This document shows, piece by piece, positions 7,973 to 10,493 of a stretch of DNA of 10,493 nucleotides. Made by a program: the position numbers and the translations under genes. The stretch's first letter is position 1; the number at the start of each line of letters is the position of its first letter. The stretch covers positions 15,805 through 26,297 of the forward strand of contig NWUY0300044057.1 of assembly GCA_004151065.3 (NCBI GenBank), in the 5' to 3' direction. This DNA is from Larix sibirica (taxonomy: Eukaryota > Streptophyta > Pinopsida > Pinales > Pinaceae). A model generated the notes under the pieces. The model was not told the DNA's origin and ran no database searches. It worked only from the letters and a program-made list of their open reading frames with translations.

Positions 7973-8527
7973 TTAAGGTTCACAAATTTGGTTAGTCACA
8001 AAAGCATGAAGAGATTCGTCATCATCAAAAATATGCCAAGATTGAACATTATAGGGTATGTGAGGGCGATAAACTAAAAAAATAGGACAATCTGGCTTGT
8101 TTGATATTAAATGTATATCTAATCTAGCAGCATAAGTTTCTAAATTATCAGCAATAACATTCAATCCCCTCTGAATGTGAGTTATGTTAAAAGCTGAAAA
8201 TTTCTCAATCATTTCATAAACAAGGGCAGTATATCTTCTCATAATTTTATCGAATGGAGAATAATCCCTTTTGACAAATTTGATTATTAAATCAGAATCT
8301 CCAAAAACTGTGATGTTATGACAACCTAAGGCAAGATCATTTTCTAAGCCAAAGATCAAAGCTTTGAATTCTGCCACATTATTCGTGCATGCAAAATTGA
8401 GCCGAAAGGAATATGAATGAACCTTTCCTAGAGGGGTATATAGGATAATGCTAGAACGACTGCCTTCACGAGAGGAGGCTCCGTCAAAATGAATATGCTT
8501 CGTCAAAATGCATATGCCTTGAAACTA
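6900..8527 (-). repeat. Direct repeat of 8866-10493
   Basis: The two 1628-bp segments align without any indel at a constant offset of 1966. I count 17 substitutions by eye: at 7601, 7626, 7656, 7662, 7726, 7736, 7793, 7807, 7816, 7817, 7822, 7886, 7895, 7927, 8449, 8457 and 8464. That is about 99% identity. The first aligned base is the one directly after the N at 8865, and the alignment is still running at the right edge of the window. Confidence 0.95.
7973..8524 (-). pseudogene. Additional (archaeal-type-like) RNase H domain, block 2
   Basis: RNase H degrades the RNA strand of the RNA-DNA hybrid during reverse transcription. The frame is open for about 183 codons between a TAG at 8525-8527 and a TAA at 7973-7975. 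Counting from the TTG codon at 8504-8506, the motifs are IHFDGASS (Asp8), TNNVAEFKAL (Glu46), VFGDSDLI (Asp70) and NVIADNLE (Asp120). All four catalytic carboxylates of the RNase H fold are present. After the fold comes a conserved-looking linker, YRPHIPYNVQSWHIFDDDE. It lies between protease and RT, in the same frame as both, so it belongs to the polyprotein. The family resembles RVT_3 and the second RNase H of Tat elements. The domain itself is undamaged, but the polyprotein around it is broken. Confidence 0.85.
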
Positions 8528-8864
8528 ATCCGTAGAATAGATTTGAGGGTTGTCAACTTCTTCTTCGGAGAATATTGAATAAACACCAAGGCCTATCTCA
8601 ATGAAATTGACAGCTAGTTTAGGAGCATTTTAAATGTAAGGTACAATCCGTTCTTCTCTATAAACAATTATATTCTTAGGACCCCTTGGGATGATGACAT
8701 GAGTACCATCCATTGAGTAATATCCACCCTTTAAGTCTTACCAATCTCTCCCTAGAATGATAGAGTAATTACTAATGCTCATGTCCATCACTTGAATATT
8801 ACTAGTGTGGATTTCTAGATGAGAACACATGCTTAAGGTGATGTCTTTTGTTTCTCCTATCGTG
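8528..8864 (-). pseudogene. Aspartic protease C-terminal part, block 2
   Basis: No long ORF exists here, but the frame that leads into the RNase H reads coherently. From 8864: TIGETKDITLS, then SNIQVMDMSISNYSIILGRDW, a TAA at 8738-8740, DLKGGYYSMDGTHVIIP, then a TAA at 8630-8632 and a linker to the TAG at 8525-8527. The I-I-L-G-R-D-W motif is the C-terminal hallmark of retropepsin-like proteases of plant Ty3/gypsy elements. The catalytic D-[ST]-G half would lie beyond the N at 8865. A protease processes the polyprotein; this one is interrupted three times. Confidence 0.75.
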
Positions 8865-8865
8865 N
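8865..8865. other. Single-N assembly gap at a copy boundary
   Basis: One N joins the middle of a protease remnant (left side, CTCCTATCGTG) to the middle of an RT thumb (right side, TGCAAAATTAGG). The right side starts again at a point already seen at 6900. The break is therefore between two partial copies of the same element and not inside a continuous one. Confidence 0.95.
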
Positions 8866-9938
8866 TGCAAAATTAGGAATAAACCTTCGCACAAAGTTAA
8901 TTTTACCCATAAATGCTTGGATGGCCTTCTTTGAATTAGGAGCAGGGAGGTTTTGAATTGCTTTGACCCTTCCAGGATCAATACTTATACATGCTTCAGA
9001 AACACCATAACCGAGCAACTTATTGGATGAAGCACCAAAACGGATTTAGTGGGGTTAAGTGACATGCCAAATTTTCTGCAATGTAGAAATACTTGGCGTA
9101 AGTGTTGAAAATGATATTTTTTGAATATGGAATGGACAGTAAGATCATCAAGATAGACCTAAATATTTATACCAATTAGATCATCAAAAGCAACGTGCAT
9201 GGCTCTTTGGAAGGTTGCACTAACGTTAATTAAGCCAAATGGCATTTGTTCATAGGAAAAAGTACCCCACCTGGTGGTAAAAGTAGTTTTATGCCTATCA
9301 TATTTTTTAACCCAGATTTGATTATATCCATAAAATCCATCTAGCAAAGACATTGTCTGAGATCCAAAAACTTGCTATAGAATTAACACCATGTTAGGAA
9401 ATGGGAAATTATCCTTGACACCCACTTTATTTAAAGCACGAAAATCAACGCATAAGCGAATGTCACCACTCTTCTTACGAACTGGGACTAAACTAGAAAC
9501 CCATTCAAAGTATTTGACCGGAAAGATGATTTTTGCAACCAATAATTTATCCAACCCTTTGTGTATGGTAGCTTCTAGAGTTGGATTAACAGGCATTTGC
9601 CTCTACCGAACGGGAGAAGCATCAGCTCGGATTGGTATAGCGTGTTGAATAATGCCAAGGTCAAATCCTCTTAGGTTTGAATAAGACCATGCGAAAATGT
9701 CACGAAATTCGTGAAAAAGAGCAACAAATTGTTCTCTCTCATGGGAAGAACATGTAGCTGAAATGTATAACAGCTTTGGGTTGTCTTCAGTTTCAATGTT
9801 AACCGGAAAAGTTTCATCAATTTTGTGTTTCGATTCTTCTTTGGAAGAATTCTGTTTTGGTGAATCACTTGAAGTGAAAGAATTTTCTAAAGAATTCAAG
9901 CCTCTAGGAAACTTGTTGTGTTCCAGATTAATAATTTT
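8866..9938 (-). pseudogene. Reverse transcriptase remnant, block 3
   Basis: This matches the block 2 RT with the same lesions: TAG at 9603-9605, TAG at 9375-9377, TAG at 9159-9161, and the short A run at 9037-9040 that shifts the frame. The catalytic motifs SLLDGFYGYNQI and YLDD (9144-9155) are kept. The stretch 8866-9566 is identical to 6900-7600 base for base. All 14 differences in this part fall in the linker and the first RT codons (9567-9893). They change residues such as IFTWS to IFAWS and IQAVA to IRADA. The thumb is cut by the N, so nothing can be said about the gypsy RNase H in this copy. Confidence 0.9.
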
Positions 9939-10490
9939 TTAAGGTTCACAAATTTGGTTAGTCACAAAAGCATGAAGAGATTCGTCATCATCAAAAATAT
10001 GCCAAGATTGAACATTATAGGGTATGTGAGGGCGATAAACTAAAAAAATAGGACAATCTGGCTTGTTTGATATTAAATGTATATCTAATCTAGCAGCATA
10101 AGTTTCTAAATTATCAGCAATAACATTCAATCCCCTCTGAATGTGAGTTATGTTAAAAGCTGAAAATTTCTCAATCATTTCATAAACAAGGGCAGTATAT
10201 CTTCTCATAATTTTATCGAATGGAGAATAATCCCTTTTGACAAATTTGATTATTAAATCAGAATCTCCAAAAACTGTGATGTTATGACAACCTAAGGCAA
10301 GATCATTTTCTAAGCCAAAGATCAAAGCTTTGAATTCTGCCACATTATTCGTGCATGCAAAATTGAGCCGAAAGGAATATGAATGAACCTTTCCTAGAGG
10401 GGTATATAGGATAACGCTAGAATGACTGCTTTCACGAGAGGAGGCTCCGTCAAAATGAATATGCTTCGTCAAAATGCATATGCCTTGAAA
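9939..10490 (-). pseudogene. Additional RNase H domain, block 3
   Basis: This is the same domain as at 7973-8524, open between a TAG at the window edge (10491-10493) and a TAA at 9939-9941. The four catalytic carboxylates are kept, in IHFDGASS, NNVAEFKAL, VFGDSDLI and NVIADNLE. The two copies differ at only three bases, all within 16 bp near the N-terminus: SREGSRSSII in block 2 and SRESSHSSVI in block 3. The remaining 521 bp down to the RNase H end and into the linker are identical. Confidence 0.85.
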
Positions 10491-10493
10491 CTA

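Larger units (their letters stand above)
4844..8864 (-). mobile_element. Ty3/gypsy (Tat-like) pol fragment, block 2: PR - additional RNase H - RT - gypsy RNase H remnant - INT
   Basis: This is the most complete element fragment in the window and can be read continuously on the minus strand from 8864 to about 5260. Domain order is protease C-terminal part, additional RNase H, reverse transcriptase, truncated gypsy RNase H, integrase zinc-binding region, core and C-terminal part, then 3' noncoding sequence. Protease through the first RT part are in one frame, interrupted only by stop codons. A single-base frameshift then moves the RT end into another frame. Gag, the start of protease and the 5' LTR are missing at the N at 8865. 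The order with integrase last is diagnostic of Ty3/gypsy. The Tat-like assignment rests on the extra RNase H and is an inference. Confidence 0.85.
8866..10493 (-). mobile_element. Ty3/gypsy (Tat-like) fragment, block 3: additional RNase H plus RT
   Basis: This is the near-identical counterpart of 6900-8527 and is cut by the N on the left and the window edge on the right. Domains on the minus strand are the additional RNase H, the linker and the reverse transcriptase up to the thumb. Every stop codon and the frameshift of block 2 recur at the same offset of 1966. Confidence 0.9.

Noticed and set aside
6900-10493. LTR pair of a single retrotransposon
   Set aside because: The repeated segments encode RNase H and RT, lie in direct orientation inside the polyprotein, and have no LTR features. 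They are copies of internal coding sequence.
3481-10493. Stop-codon reassignment (TAG read as Gln) suggested by several TAG stops in otherwise good homology
   Set aside because: TAA and TGA stops, frameshifts and lost catalytic residues occur in the same copies, and a CAG/TAG pair between copies shows ordinary mutation.
1-10493. CRISPR array, bacterial defence system or phage genes
   Set aside because: No spaced short repeats and no bacterial-type gene arrangement. All recognisable proteins belong to plant retroelements.

Overview
The window looks like nuclear DNA of a seed plant, most likely a conifer. It is AT-rich and has no intact host gene. It is filled with decayed retroelements: the first part of a plant LINE-type ORF1 (DUF4283 plus zinc knuckle) and Tat-like Ty3/gypsy polyprotein remnants. 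The conifer assignment rests on my recollection of similar LINE ORF1 and Ty3/gypsy proteins and is an inference.

Layout. Positions 1-1168 (+) hold a broken LINE ORF1. It is followed by a short tail (about 1169-1405) that resembles a LINE 3' end, with no ORF2 between them. Positions 1406-3480 are AT-rich with nothing recognisable. From 3481 to the right edge everything is Ty3/gypsy sequence on the minus strand, in three blocks separated by single N characters at 4843 and 8865. Block 1 (3481-4842) has the integrase C-terminal half and 3' noncoding sequence. Block 2 (4844-8864) is the most complete. Read on the minus strand from high to low coordinates it gives: C-terminal part of an aspartic protease, an RNase H resembling the additional (archaeal-type) RNase H of Tat elements, a reverse transcriptase, a remnant of the ordinary gypsy RNase H, an integrase (zinc-binding, core and C-terminal parts), then 3' noncoding sequence. 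Block 3 (8866-10493) repeats the RNase H and reverse transcriptase part.

Block 1 repeats the left end of block 2 (3481-4842 against 4844-6200, about 93-95% by eye). Block 3 repeats the right part of block 2 (6900-8527 against 8866-10493, 17 substitutions in 1628 positions, no indels). In both cases the homology begins or ends exactly at an N. This is what two unmerged, overlapping contigs laid end to end would look like, so the apparent tandem duplications may be assembly artefacts.

No part of the polyprotein is intact. Stop codons and frameshifts are shared between copies, so the copies descend from one already dead element. About half of the differences between the two best-matched copies lie at CpG sites, and one directly observed CAG/TAG pair explains a stop codon, as expected from decay of methylated DNA. 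I do not see a novel biological system. The points most worth checking are the contig joins, the patchy divergence between copies, the RNase H placed before the reverse transcriptase, and the LINE ORF1 without ORF2.
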